Shown: positions 50,701 to 57,520, counted from the first letter of the stretch. The stretch: DNA of 64,000 nucleotides from Micropterus salmoides (GCF_014851395.1 NW_024040152.1:21500644-21564643), one strand, 5' to 3'. Notes: generated by a model from the letters alone, not told the origin. A program made the numbers and translations.

Positions 50701-51786
50701 TGCCATGTTGTGCTGCCATGTTTCTACAGTAGCCCAAACGGACAAACTGCTCTATGGACGTTTTTTTTTTTTGTCACTACATTGAATACGTACGAAGAAG
50801 AAGTAGCAGTAGTAGTAGTCTGGTCGTCTGGTTTGTTAGAAGAAAGAAAAGACATGAAATTTGGACGAGTAGGGGAGCACACATATTATTTAGCACAAGA
50901 GCCGACAGAGCGTGTCAGCCACCGCTTCTCCTACTCAATTGCAAAGAGAGGGGTGAGCAGATGCTGAGCCGTTGGTTGCAATTTGCAACCCTCACCACTA
51001 GATGCCACTAAAACCTACACACTGAACCTTTAAAGGATTTCTGTTGCTTAAAAGTTTGCTAAAAAAATGTAATTAATATGACATCCAGTGTGTTGTTTTC
51101 ACAGGGACCTCAAGGGCCAGTGGGAGAGATTGGCCCTCCTGGACCCTCAGGACCGCCTGGTCCTCAGGGACCCAGTGGTCTCTCAATTCAGGGACCCCCG
51201 GTAAGACTTTGCTTCTGTGTGTTTGTGTGCGCATATTGAAAGGGCAGTTTAATGTCAAATTCTCAGGAGTGCAACACCACATCTTTTAATTTCAACATTG
51301 AAATAGTGTACGTTTCCTCTCAGAACAAACAACTGTGGCTCTAATGTTTAGATGGAATGTGTTTGTGATAAAATGTCAAAAGAAAAACATTTTTAGAAAT
51401 AAAACTGGCACAAAAAGGACAAATTCTGTTATTCCCAAACATCACTGCTACGTTGAATTATGATGGAAACCAAGTCACAAAAAGTGTGCTGTTTGCCAGT
51501 TTATTCCCACCTGTCTCCAGTAAGGTCACAAAATGTGTGCAATTAGAAACAGACTTAGTATTGAGCTGTCAACCACCTGCCAATATAAACTGACAAATGT
51601 TGACGAATGCCTCAAATAGACTTCCAGACACGCTAAAGCTGTTCTGGGGACTTGTGGTGGCCCAGCATCTTATTAAGATAACTGATGTTGGTTTTTCCAG
51701 TCCTGCTGAGATGTAATGACATTGTTTTACAGGGTCCTGCTGGGGAGAAGGGAGAGAGAGGAGAGATCGGTCCAGCAGGACACATG
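5336..51786 (+). CDS. col14a1: Collagen XIV alpha-1 chain (FACIT collagen), partial, 19 exons
   Basis: Central part of a fibril-associated collagen (FACIT), a secreted matrix protein that decorates collagen I fibrils. Joined exons: 5336-5485, 9755-9869, 12943-13025, 13324-13470, 14683-14757, 16790-16927, 19567-19690, 28079-28222, 28434-28598, 28801-28839, 28997-29135, 31214-31356, 32784-32893, 39399-39557, 41739-41816, 42766-42852, 48449-48502, 51105-51200, 51733-51786. All have AG/GT borders and compatible phases. Domain order is FN3, FN3, Pro-rich hinge, VWA, TSPN/LamG-like, Cys-rich linker, Gly-X-Y. Collagen XIV is preferred over XII from remembered family sequences because of segments such as VDGSWSIGDE, FAIGFADADYGELV, HVFFVDD, YLHPEGLPSDYTIS and PSGLSIQG. 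Both ends are missing: upstream FN3/VWA1 exons and the rest of the triple helix lie outside. One exon carries a 2-nt frame break near 16852. Whether this is the a or b teleost paralogue cannot be told. Confidence 0.93.
5486..9754 (+). other. col14a1 intron, nothing else recognised
   Basis: 4.3-kb intron. It contains low-complexity GA-rich runs (about 6090-6125 and 8525-8565) and AT-rich sequence. I see no gene or transposon I can name. Confidence 0.6.
9755..9869 (+). CDS. col14a1: col14a1 exon: first half of the last FN3 domain
   Basis: 115-nt exon entering in phase 1 and leaving in phase 2 (donor ca|gtaagt). It encodes LFLGVSGLSTYQVRPNSICV then QWQPLLHATLYSLHTVHT, with the conserved FN3 tryptophan. 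This resembles the last FN3 of collagen XII/XIV, where a similar LxV..L.TYQ segment precedes the Trp. The acceptor is ctgtctctag. The TTG codon at the start is completed by the last base of the previous exon. Confidence 0.85.
9870..12942 (+). other. col14a1 intron with a GCTAA-repeat remnant
   Basis: 3.1-kb intron. At 11640-11684 a run of gctaa units sits in a context (agtctttacgctaagc, then ctggctttagcttc) resembling a common teleost interspersed repeat. Near 10980 a short caagttcaagttttattt segment looks like another repeat tail. Confidence 0.5.
12943..13025 (+). CDS. col14a1: col14a1 exon: 83-nt insert in the last FN3 domain
   Basis: Short exon with acceptor tacttgttgcag and probable donor g|gtgaat at 13026. 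It encodes about 27 residues, beginning YSNTTVEKQDCHIKFEFP and ending near DDLTGSVHG. It is needed to carry phase 2 of the previous exon to phase 1 of the next. Compared with the collagen XII FN3 remembered here, it adds roughly 27 residues to the domain. A second donor, g|gtggtg at 13023, would shorten the product by one residue. The call rests on phase and splice signals, since the peptide itself is not recognised. Confidence 0.65.
13324..13470 (+). CDS. col14a1: col14a1 exon: second half of the last FN3 domain
   Basis: 147-nt exon in phase 1 at both ends. It encodes DGQKQEVSLGGGASRQCFYD then LTPSSQYQISVHTQLQEMEG, with the FN3 motif L.P.s.Y.i.V. It ends in SVSITDMT before the hinge exon. 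The acceptor is ttacttgcag and the donor t|gtatgt. Confidence 0.9.
14634..14679 (+). repeat. (GT)n microsatellite at a splice acceptor
   Basis: About 22 GT units with one TT interruption, ending a few bases upstream of the 14683 exon. It replaces the usual pyrimidine tract of that acceptor. Confidence 0.93.
14683..14757 (+). CDS. col14a1: col14a1 exon: Pro/Thr-rich hinge between FN3 and VWA2
   Basis: 75-nt exon in phase 1 at both ends, encoding LPAPTQAPTEPPTTEPPPTI then PPPKE. Such a Pro/Thr linker is known in collagens XII and XIV just before the second VWA domain and may carry O-glycans (inference). It is preceded almost directly by a (GT)n microsatellite (14634-14679), then a gtccag acceptor. 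The donor is g|gtgagc. Skipping this exon would keep the frame. Confidence 0.88.
14758..16789 (+). other. col14a1 intron, nothing else recognised
   Basis: 2.0-kb intron with a purine-rich stretch (about 15810-16040). No gene or nameable repeat is seen. Confidence 0.6.
16790..16927 (+). CDS. col14a1: col14a1 exon: start of VWA2 with MIDAS motif; contains a frame break
   Basis: Encodes VCKEAKADLAFLVDGSWSIG, the first strand of the VWA domain with the DxSxS metal-site motif DGSWS. After codon GAC (16849-16851) the frame is lost: the sequence reads g-aac-ttc-atg and lacks 2 nt of the expected Glu codon. From 16853 onward the next frame gives NFMKITRFLYSTMGSLDLIG then PDGTQ, with a clean cag|gtcagt donor. 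The break is either a real 2-nt deletion or a sequencing error. All other exons of the gene are intact, which favours an error or a rare allele over an old pseudogene. Confidence 0.88.
16928..19566 (+). other. col14a1 intron, nothing else recognised
   Basis: 2.6-kb AT-rich intron. I recognise no gene, RNA or transposon in it. Confidence 0.6.
19567..19690 (+). CDS. col14a1: col14a1 exon: VWA2 middle
   Basis: 124-nt exon, phase 0 in and phase 1 out. It encodes VAIAQFSDDARTEFKLSSHG, then KEALLEAIQRIRYKGGNTKT. The GGNTKTG segment supplies the conserved MIDAS threonine of VWA domains. The acceptor is ctctctgcag and the donor g|gtctga. The intron that follows is about 8.4 kb and repeat-rich. Confidence 0.93.
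20500..21770 (+). mobile_element. TTAA-type MITE copy interrupted by a nested insertion
   Basis: Blocks 20510-20840 and 21705-21770 match, in order, the intact element at 50530-51033; shared segments include ccttagaatgagccat, gttgaatacgtacga and cactgaacctttt. Between them lie about 860 bp absent from the other copy, so something has inserted into this one. The 5' end of the copy is not recognisable. Confidence 0.65.
20846..21704. repeat. Insertion nested in the MITE, AC/AG-rich with poly-C start
   Basis: Begins near a poly-C run (20870-20881), continues with caccaggagcagagatagg and many acagagaggcaggcag units, and has few T-rich segments. It resembles a type of purine-rich teleost interspersed repeat, but I cannot name the family. 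Exact ends are uncertain. Confidence 0.4.
22323..22560 (+). repeat. Teleost interspersed repeat (agtcaagtcaattttattt type)
   Basis: Starts agtcaagtcaagtcaatttt, continues with ccaatatcacaaattg, ctgtacaatctgtacagcat and gacagacatgcaatagacg. This order matches a very common percomorph dispersed repeat. The family name is not asserted. Confidence 0.6.
22595..23025 (+). repeat. Left arm of a long inverted repeat
   Basis: The arm is the approximate reverse complement of 24114-24532. Shared blocks include aaaacataaaaaaggcattt, cagatgtatctgcttgaggc, gtgaggggccctgatggggt and ctctgaggagaagttgaggt. Its middle (about 22700-22830) is diverged. A spacer of about 1.1 kb separates the arms. Confidence 0.85.
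23026..24113. other. Spacer of the inverted repeat
   Basis: About 1.1 kb. Its first half is pyrimidine-rich (23330-23600) and the rest AT-rich. No recognisable gene is present. Confidence 0.5.
24114..24532 (-). repeat. Right arm of a long inverted repeat
   Basis: Reverse complement partner of 22595-23025, read here as ccccatcagggcccctcac and gcctcaagcagatacatct. Together the arms could form a foldback transposon or be two copies of one repeat in opposite orientation. No coding capacity is seen in the spacer. Confidence 0.85.
24935..24966 (+). repeat. (GT)n microsatellite
   Basis: About 16 uninterrupted GT units inside the large intron. Confidence 0.95.
28079..28222 (+). CDS. col14a1: col14a1 exon: VWA2, third MIDAS element
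   Basis: 144-nt exon in phase 1 at both ends, encoding GRAIKHVKESIFTAEAGARR then GIPKVLVVLTDGRSQDDVNK. LTDG carries the conserved MIDAS aspartate. It ends in VSKEMQMDG, matching collagen XIV. The acceptor is ctccgacag. Confidence 0.95.
28434..28598 (+). CDS. col14a1: col14a1 exon: VWA2 C-terminal part
   Basis: 165-nt exon in phase 1 at both ends, encoding YIIFAIGFADADYGELVNIA, then SKPSDRHVFFVDDLDAVKKI and EEQLITFVCEAAT. This is the last strand and helix of the VWA domain with its closing cysteine. Acceptor ccattctcag, donor a|gtgagt. Confidence 0.95.
28801..28839 (+). CDS. col14a1: col14a1 micro-exon joining VWA2 and TSPN
   Basis: 39-nt exon in phase 1 at both ends, encoding TCPSVLMSGNTMA. 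It lies between tatatttcag and g|gtaaga. A TCP(x)n segment occupies the same place in collagens XII and XIV. The exon could be skipped without changing the frame. Confidence 0.9.
28997..29135 (+). CDS. col14a1: col14a1 exon: TSPN/LamG-like domain start
   Basis: 139-nt exon, phase 1 in and phase 2 out. It encodes FRMMEKFSLVEKEYSTIPGV, then SLEPGSFNSFPCYRLHRDAL and VSQPT. This is the start of the thrombospondin N-terminal-like domain of FACIT collagens, with its first disulfide Cys. Acceptor tatcttgcag, donor aa|gtgagt. Confidence 0.95.
29136..31213 (+). other. col14a1 intron, (GT)n near its end
   Basis: 2.1-kb intron. A (GT)n run at 31155-31187 lies just before the next exon. No other feature is recognised. 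Confidence 0.6.
31155..31187 (+). repeat. (GT)n microsatellite upstream of an acceptor
   Basis: About 16 GT units ending about 27 nt before the 31214 exon. Confidence 0.95.
31214..31356 (+). CDS. col14a1: col14a1 exon: TSPN/LamG-like domain, second exon
   Basis: 143-nt exon, phase 2 in and phase 1 out, encoding YLHPEGLPSDYTISMMLRLL then PETPQEPFALWEILNKDNEP and LVGLILD. This is very close to collagen XIV, which has LPSDYTIS and ILNK. A (GT)n tract lies about 25 nt upstream of the acceptor caccag. The donor is a|gtaagt. Confidence 0.96.
31469..32222. mobile_element. Non-autonomous hAT-like transposon
   Basis: A 754-bp element with inverted ends TAGGGCTGAACGATT and, on the other strand, TAGGGCTGAATGATT. 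It is flanked by gttaaaag on the left and gtaaaag on the right, an 8-bp duplication that has lost one T. TAGGG ends fit the hAT superfamily. No transposase is encoded; the interior has several cgattagg-type segments typical of such fish MITEs. Confidence 0.72.
32784..32893 (+). CDS. col14a1: col14a1 exon: TSPN/LamG-like domain, third exon
   Basis: 110-nt exon, phase 1 in and phase 0 out, encoding NSGKTLTFFNNDYKGDFQTI then TFEGTEIKKLFHGSFHK. The F.GSFHK end is shared by FACIT TSPN domains. Acceptor ccctgacag, donor aag|gttagt. Confidence 0.95.
32894..39398 (+). other. 6.5-kb col14a1 intron
   Basis: Contains microsatellites at 33366-33396 (TG), 36699-36722 (CA), 36850-36890 (AC) and 38679-38734 (TG). 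The rest is AT-rich with no gene or transposon I can name. Confidence 0.6.
38679..38734 (+). repeat. (TG)n microsatellite
   Basis: 28 uninterrupted TG units, the longest perfect run in the window. Confidence 0.95.
39399..39557 (+). CDS. col14a1: col14a1 exon: TSPN/LamG-like domain, fourth exon
   Basis: 159-nt exon in phase 0 at both ends, encoding LHVTISKTSVKVVLDCSVVG, then EKSINAAGNITTDGVEILGR and MVRSRGRRDNSAP. It contains NIT, a potential N-glycosylation site, and one disulfide Cys. Acceptor acccacacag, donor cca|gtcagt. Confidence 0.95.
39558..41738 (+). other. col14a1 intron with one repeat fragment
   Basis: 2.2-kb intron. Apart from the repeat at 41170-41270 and TG-rich sequence before the acceptor, nothing was recognised. 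Confidence 0.6.
41170..41270 (+). repeat. Common teleost repeat with (CCAT)n start
   Basis: Starts with tandem catc units, then cgcttatcctgcgtatagggt, gaggaaaggcggggtacacc and ctggacaggtcaccagtcca. This matches a widespread fish interspersed repeat of L2-LINE-type appearance with an internal deletion. Confidence 0.65.
41739..41816 (+). CDS. col14a1: col14a1 exon: end of the TSPN domain
   Basis: 78-nt exon in phase 0 at both ends, encoding FQLQMFDIICSTSWASRDKC then CELPAL. The CSTSW and DKCC Cys pattern closes the domain. The acceptor tttacag follows a TG-rich run; the donor is g|gtaaga. Confidence 0.95.
42766..42852 (+). CDS. col14a1: col14a1 exon: Cys-rich linker and first Gly-X-Y triplets
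   Basis: 87-nt exon in phase 0, encoding RVEEQCPPMPHACTCSQDSK then GPPGPSGPP. This is the start of the triple-helical COL2 domain after a Cys-containing linker, as in collagens XII and XIV. Acceptor gtttacag, donor cct|gtaaga. Confidence 0.95.
43009..43030 (+). repeat. Poly-C homopolymer
   Basis: About 22 consecutive C, a likely site of length error. Confidence 0.9.
43860..44296 (+). mobile_element. Probable solo LTR of a retrotransposon or endogenous retrovirus
   Basis: 437 bp starting TGTAGTATCC and ending GGACACCACA, flanked by a 4-bp direct repeat ctag (43856-43859 and 44297-44300). Inside are four related cctctatgg-type direct repeats (about 43936, 43981, 44039, 44088), a TATATAAG box at 44116 and an AATAAA signal at 44219, in LTR order. 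No coding region adjoins it, so recombination between two LTRs has probably removed the interior. Whether it comes from a retrovirus or another LTR element is open. Confidence 0.6.
45538..46080. mobile_element. TTAA-bounded MITE, full length
   Basis: 543 bp with inverted ends TTAAAGAGGTGGTATTATGC and, on the other strand, TTAAAGAGGTGGTATTGTGC. TTAA at both ends suggests a piggyBac-type target site (inference). A partial copy in opposite orientation lies at 62696-62945. Confidence 0.8.
48449..48502 (+). CDS. col14a1: col14a1 exon: 54-nt Gly-X-Y exon
   Basis: Classic 54-nt collagen exon in phase 0 encoding GGPGIRGARGDRGEPGVT, which is six Gly-X-Y triplets. Acceptor tgtgtttcag, donor acg|gttagt. 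Confidence 0.95.
48503..51104 (+). other. col14a1 intron with one full-length MITE
   Basis: 2.6-kb intron. Apart from the element at 50530-51033, nothing else was recognised. Confidence 0.6.
50530..51033. mobile_element. TTAA-bounded MITE, full length
   Basis: 504 bp with inverted ends TTAAAGGTTCAGTGT and ACACTGAACCTTTAA, so TTAA lies at both borders. It is close to a very common teleost MITE and is related to the interrupted copy at 20500-21770. It ends only 71 bp before the collagen exon at 51105. Confidence 0.8.
51105..51200 (+). CDS. col14a1: col14a1 exon: 96-nt Gly-X-Y exon with LSI interruption
   Basis: Phase 0 exon encoding GPQGPVGEIGPPGPSGPPGP then QGPSGLSIQGPP. The GLSIQG segment is shared with collagens XII and XIV. 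Acceptor gttttcacag, donor ccg|gtaaga. Confidence 0.95.
51733..51786 (+). CDS. col14a1: col14a1 exon: 54-nt Gly-X-Y exon, last one in the window
   Basis: 54-nt phase 0 exon encoding GPAGEKGERGEIGPAGHM. Acceptor tgttttacag, donor atg|gtaaga. No further in-frame Gly-X-Y exon was found up to 64000, so the next intron is at least 12.2 kb. Confidence 0.93.
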
Positions 51787-53859
51787 GTAAGACAAATTCT
51801 CCCCAAGAAATTGACATAATAGTAAGACAAAGAGGTGAAGTGTGTGGTGGGACATGTTGATATAATTTCCAACATCACAAAGTTGAACCTAGAGGTGCAA
51901 CTATATTCCAATCTGCCTGACATGCAGTGGTTTCTCCTTCTTGAATAAATAAGCTTTGTAGTATTGGGCTATAACAAACCCAACTCTCTCTCTCTCTCTC
52001 TCTGTGAATGTGAATGTGAATGTGTGTGTTTATAAATTGTTCTCCTCAGTGTGTATGTGCGGAGAATACAAATGAGTCCTACATCCATTATCACTCAGAT
52101 GCCATGGCCCTGCAGTCTCACAGAAATGAGATTTGTTGCCCTGCAAAAGCATTTTCCTGGAACGTCAGTCAATTTTTCATTATTTTTCTTTTGTTTAAAC
52201 ATTTTACTCTATTCTCAAATGCCTGACATTACACCATCCATGTGTACACACACATATATATATTTTAATGTGGACTTATTTTTGAGGTGGACAAACAAAT
52301 TCAAGTGTTGAAATGTAAAAAAAAAAGAAAAAAAAGACTTATTATTCTGGCCATATGGCAAAGATTAAAACTGCTCCAGCTAACCAGGCTTCTGACACTG
52401 AAATTTGTTGACTTGTTTATAAATATTGTAATAATATGTCACATCATGACAAAGCAATAAATAAGGTTTTAAAATTTTTAGTCGGTCGACAGAAAGCAAG
52501 TAATGAGACCAAACCCAAAGAAATTATAATCAAAGAACCGTTAATACGGTAAAATTATAAACAAAAATACAGTATCTTATAAACAAAAAACCTAAATATG
52601 TACTTTCATGTTTCTGTACATTTTTCTGTTTGATTTTAACTAATAGTTTATGAAAATAAACGTCACTGTCCATACATGGGATTAAATGTTTCTCTGTTTG
52701 CCCAATAAATGTCAATATTTATATTAAAATCAATAGAATAAATTAATGTACAATTTATGTAATACACTTAAATATGTAATGGATGTTGCTTAACCAAACT
52801 AAATAACATGAATTCCTAAAGCTGAGATTGATAGTTTGATGATTATAGATACTCAATTAAGCTAGTTACATTAACTTTAGCAGGAGCTTAGCTGGTGTGT
52901 GTGTGTGGGGTGGGGGTGGGGGAGTCTCTTTTCTTCGTCACAATTAGATTTAGCTACTGCCTCTTGGGAAATAAACTGAGGTATAGATTTATCTCAATCA
53001 AAACTGCATAACATGCAGCTAAAATACTGCTCAATATAATGTCTGTGTAATGTATTAATATCTATTACAGCTTGAGAGGTCAGGAGAGTTAAAGGGAAGA
53101 AATGAGGGGGGTGTGGAGATAAAGAGTTCAAGTAGCACTGTGCGTGTATGTGGAGTGTTTTGTTGCTGACACAAACGTGCACGTGGATACAGAGCGGTCT
53201 AATGGAATCATTGAGATGTGAATAATCATTGCCTACGTCTCCATTATTGTGCAGTGAACCAATCAGAGGTAAAACTGAATTAATTAAATGGTGTTCTACT
53301 GGGAGCCCTGGACATTCACAAGGACAGAGTCAATGTTCTTGTAACAGTTTTTTTTTTTTTTTGCTACTTATTCTGTTGGAACTTTTGTAGGAATACGTTG
53401 CAGTAAAACTATCTTTCTTGACACATTGCAGTGCTTGTAAAACACACTTGTAACTGTTACTTTCAAAACAAATAAACTTGCCTTGCCTCACAGCTGTTAA
53501 TTATTCTGCTTAGTTAGACTACTGAAACCAGTATCCTTAGTGTGGTACCAATACTAATAGAGTACTTCATTGGTACCTGTAAATGTCTTGTATGGACATG
53601 TGAGGTTATCTATTTTTTAATTTTTTTAATTTTTGAAACATTTGTTGAAAGTAAACAACGGTAAATTATTTTGTTAACTTTTGATCAATAAAATTGAAAG
53701 CTCTCTTTTTTCCCCCCTTTTTTGGTGGGTCGCAAACCTCCTCTAAAAACGACAGTAACAAGAATAAAACGAGTGTTTAAACAAGTCATAAACTACACTA
53801 AAGACTCACAAACAGAGGAAAAAAGTATCGAATGAAGTACTGGTTTGACTGGAGACGTT

Positions 53860-53935
53860 TCATTACTACTCGATACTGGGCTGTTTCGGTCGATACCTTA
53901 AAGGTATCGAGTAGCGATACCCATCCCTAATAGCT
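53860..53935. repeat. Transposon-end-like fragment
   Basis: Sequence ending ggtatcgagtagcgataccc and atccctaa resembles the end of a fish DNA transposon (on the other strand TTAGGGATGGGTATCG). The opposite end was not found. Confidence 0.35.
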
Positions 53936-53962
53936 ACCGACTTCCAAACTTCTTGTGGCTTC

Positions 53963-54410
53963 AGATTAGCCCAAGAACAGTTCGTAGAGAGCTTCATGGA
54001 ATGGGTTTCTATGGCCCATCAGCTGCATCCAAGCCTTACATCACCAAGTGCAATGCAAAGTGTCGGACGCAGTGGAGACGTGTTCTCTGAAGTGAACAAT
54101 CACGCTTCTCTGTCTGGCAATCCGATGGATGAGTCTGTGTTTGGCGGTTGCCAAGATAACAGTACTTGCCTGACTTCATTGTACCAAGTGTAAAGTTTGG
54201 TGAAGGGGGGATGATGGTGTGGGGTTGTTGTTTAGGGGTTCCAGTGAAAGGGAACTGTTCATGCTTCAGCATACCAAGACATTTTGGACAAATTAATACT
54301 CCCAACTTTGTGGAAACAGTTTGATGAGTTTGATGTGGAGAACTTGACTGGCCTGCACAGTCCTGACCCCAACCTGATGAACACTTTTGGCATGAACTTT
54401 TGTGATGATA
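53963..54410 (+). pseudogene. Tc1/mariner transposase fragment, decayed
   Basis: The DNA matches the middle and later part of teleost Tc1-like transposases: gagcttcatggaatgggttt, gcatccaagccttacatcac, gtgttctctgaagtgaacaa, taccaagacattttggacaa and acttgactggcctgcacag occur in the expected order. Several stops, frameshifts and internal deletions (for example between the VFGG.Q block and the ELDWPAQSPD-like block) make it inactive. No terminal inverted repeats were recognised. Confidence 0.85.
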
Positions 54411-54489
54411 GTGTGTTAGAGAACAGACCAATAGGGGATAAATGACAAATCTGTCAAGATTTCAAAATAACTCTTAAGAGAGGGGAAAA

Positions 54490-54720
54490 CACAGAGGGAA
54501 ACACTAGAGATAGGGCCGGGGCCCTTGACAGACAACGAAGACAAATGATTCTAAACAAAGGGAAGACACAGTATTAAATATACAAGAGGGAGGTGATTAA
54601 CAATACACAGATGAAACCAATTGGGGAGGAGCAAACGAAAAACAGGAAGTAAAGTGAATACAGACACAAGAGGAAAGGTGTGCAAAATAAAACAGCAAAT
54701 ACAAAACTCAGAACCATGAC
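54490..54720. repeat. Interspersed repeat fragment, AC/AG-rich
   Basis: A purine-rich segment (ggaaacactagagatagggc, gaagacacagtattaaata, gatgaaaccaattgggga) of the kind dispersed widely in fish genomes. The family is not identified. Confidence 0.4.
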
Positions 54721-56556
54721 ATTATCACCAAATTTGTTTTTTTTAGAGTTTAAAAAACACAAAAACAGACATTTTTCTCTTGTTTCCATGGAGCTTAATA
54801 CATTCTCGTAGACAGACGTTTGTTTTCTGAATTTGCTTTAAGTGATTTCCCAAAATAGTTTGAAAGTGGAGAATGTGGGAGCCAACATCCCTAAAAACCT
54901 CTTTCAGCTCCATCTCCGCTCCAGCTCATTGAGTTAAAGTAGATCCTGAAGCAGCACTACCCACCTATTGTAGATATAACACAGGTCTGTCCTACAAATA
55001 CTTTTCCATCAAGTTTATGAACTGGAAAAGAACACAAATACAACCTTTCCTTTATAGTGTCCTGGCCGGGATGTTTTTCCTTGAGAAACAAGGAAAAAAA
55101 GTGAGCAGAAACTCTTTTACACAGACAGTTTTTATTTAGGTGCATCAGCTGGTGTTGTGCATTGCTGTGTTGTCTGAGGACCAGAACAGATTAAATAACA
55201 CGGTGGACTCCATTATGGCTCTGAGCCCAGATTCACTAGAGAATGTCATAGAGGTGCTAACCGATCCGTCTTCATGTTTTACCTGTAATAGATTTTTAGA
55301 AAAGAAAACATATATAATATAATAAAATATAATTTATATAATATGCACTAATATGTAAATATTGTTTGTCAATGTTCATGTCATCAGTTAGCACCTAAAC
55401 TCACTCATTGTTTAGAAAGTCCTGATCTTTCGTTCTTTTACTGCCTCCTGGGATAAGATACTACAACAATGATCGGTGTAGGTATAAGAAATTTCTGAGG
55501 ACGAGTCAATAAACTAATTTTATAGCCAGATTTAGCTGCAGTAAAGCTCTCCATTTGGACCTGACAGTGCAAAGTTTTGATTTTGAGAGACAGTTCCCAT
55601 AGCCAGCATTATGGAACACTATTATTTTTTTCCACACCAGAGCACAACGTGTTACAGTTACTGCTCCCATCTGCAGATCACAGATCATGTCAAACTGATG
55701 CATTGATCTGCCTTCATAACACGCTGTAGTATGATGGGATGGTCACTTTCTAATGACTTCCTTTAATAACCCTCTACTTTCATTCTGTACTTCAAGATGG
55801 TGGTCACCCTCTGCAGAGTGTCTTTATTAATCTTTAAGAGTAGATTTAGTGGCTGGGTAGTAATGTTGATTAATTGCCACTGAAAAATGTGTTTTTCTGA
55901 CGTTAATGTCCCCTAAAATATCAAACGCTTGACTTTACTGACTTATATCTGTGAAAAGTTTGACACTAGAGAGGTGTTTTCATGTTCCTTTACTGATTCA
56001 AACGTACCTCAGACAATCTAGATTTGGTGTGAAACAAATTCAAAAGCCAATCGCTGTCTAGAAACTGCCACCAGCAAAGAAACCTGAAACCTCCAGCACA
56101 GAGCAGACATACCAGTACAGACAGTGAGAGTTTGTTATGATGTAGTGAAAGTTTTGACAGCAAACGTGCAATTTTTGGATGTAAACCGGACCCTGTAGCT
56201 TCCTTGCTTATCTACTACATAATAACAATGTGCCACTGTGACCACTCTGTAACATTGCAGCAGATATTATCACAACCACTAAATACAACACATAACATAA
56301 ATTGAAGATGCTAACTACACTTACCATTCTGATAGTCCGTTGATCTGCGTCTGACTGAGGCTCAAACATATAGGTTATGGCTGAATCTTCTCTCCTCTAA
56401 GGCTAGCCATCTCGATCCGCACTGCTTTTTCATCGGTCAAGAAGAAGAAGACATAAGTATGTTATGTCTGTTGTTATTTTAGTTATTTAGATAAACACAC
56501 AGGTCTGATATAAACACAAACAGGACCTATTTACACTCAACAACACATGGAGAGAC

Positions 56557-56648
56557 GTCAGCCCTGAGCGGTTAGGGATTCTGAATCCACGTCTCAAGAG
56601 GAGACTGCAACCTGAACGTGGCGCCTTAGACCGCTCAGCCATCTTGAC
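56557..56648 (-). pseudogene. tRNA-Leu(CAG)-like pseudogene
   Basis: On the - strand the sequence begins gtcaagatggctgagcggtc, then taaggcgccacgttcaggtt, like eukaryotic tRNA-Leu with anticodon CAG, D-arm A box and long variable arm. The T arm reads ggattcagaatcc, with one extra base relative to the usual ggttcgaatcc. The 3' acceptor side carries about 10 extra bases. No T-run terminator follows. It is most likely a decayed tRNA gene or tRNA-derived retroposon. Confidence 0.6.
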
Positions 56649-56852
56649 TTCCTGCATTAATCTTGCACAAGCGGCGGTGCTTGGCAGGCATTCATAGAGC
56701 CAGAATTTCTCAATGAGGGAGAAGGAGTAAATGTGCTTCCAGACCCTTTTCAGAGTTTTGTTTCACTTTTTATGTGTTGACAACCATGTTAGAAAGTCTT
56801 TTTGTGTCAACGTGGTCTTAATTATAAGACAACATTTTACATTGATGACGAT

Positions 56853-57012
56853 AATGGTAAATGGACTGCAATTATATAGCACTTCTCTAGTCTATCGAGC
56901 ACTCAAAGTGCTTTAAAACACATGCAAACTTTCACCACCCATTCACACACATGCATACACTGATAAGAGAGGCTGCCATACAAGGTGCCAAGGTTCAGTG
57001 TCTTGTTTAAAG
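56853..57012 (+). repeat. Common teleost repeat (ggtaaatggactgcaattat type)
   Basis: Contains aaatggactgcaattatata, gcacttctctagtctatcga and cactcaaagtgcttt, followed by cacccattcacacacatgca. This is a well-known dispersed fish repeat; its class is not asserted. Confidence 0.6.
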
Positions 57013-57204
57013 ACAATTTGTTGTCATGCTGATGCTGATAATCATGTGCCTTATGATTATAGCCTCTTCTTTGGGGATTTTTATATGCACTCTTCTGTCG
57101 CCTGGCTCGTTAAATGACTCGTGAATCATTTCCTTTTGTTGAGAGTTTTGTGAGTTGATGAGACCGTCTTGGGTCCCCGAGAAGGGAACGAGACACTGCG
57201 TCGG

Positions 57205-57352
57205 TGACGACACTATGGGAACGCCCCTGGGCGTGGCAGGGCTGAACTATGAATGAAACTACTCCAATCCTATTGGTGTTACTAGAACAGTAGTGTGTGA
57301 CGGCGTAACCGGAGGGGGTATATAAGCACGCCGGCACATAGGACACATTAGC
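57205..57352 (+). repeat. DIRS right inverted terminal repeat
   Basis: Contains actactccaatcctattggt, gtgtgtgacggcgtaaccgg and gggtatataagcacgccggc, which pair with 60548-60700. Confidence 0.9.
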
Positions 57353-57396
57353 CCTTTCTATGAAGCAAGGCACTCCAGGCGGGGTGAGGTGTGGTG

Positions 57397-57520
57397 GACC
57401 GACGCAGTGTCTCGTTCCCTTTCTCGGGGAACAAGGGTTACATACGTAACCCGAGACGTTCCCCTTCGAGGGAACTCAAACTGCGTCGGTGACGACACTA
57501 TGGGAACGAGATACCCACTT
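57397..57520 (+). repeat. DIRS internal complementary region
   Basis: The first half is the reverse complement of the right element end (cagtgtctcgttccc, then tctcggggaac). The second half repeats the left element end (cgttccccttcgagggaact, then aactgcgtcggtgacgacac). They meet at a near-palindrome gggttacatacgtaaccc. In the DIRS model this region templates circularisation of the cDNA. Confidence 0.85.

Noticed and set aside
5336..51786. Assignment of the gene to collagen XII (col12a1)
   Set aside because: The domain order is the same, but VDGSWSIGDE, EMQMDGY, ADADY, LPSDYTIS and ILNKDNEPLVG fit collagen XIV better than XII, from remembered sequences.
54036..54431. 131-codon - strand open frame
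   Set aside because: It lies opposite the Tc1 transposase fossil and has no match I recognise.
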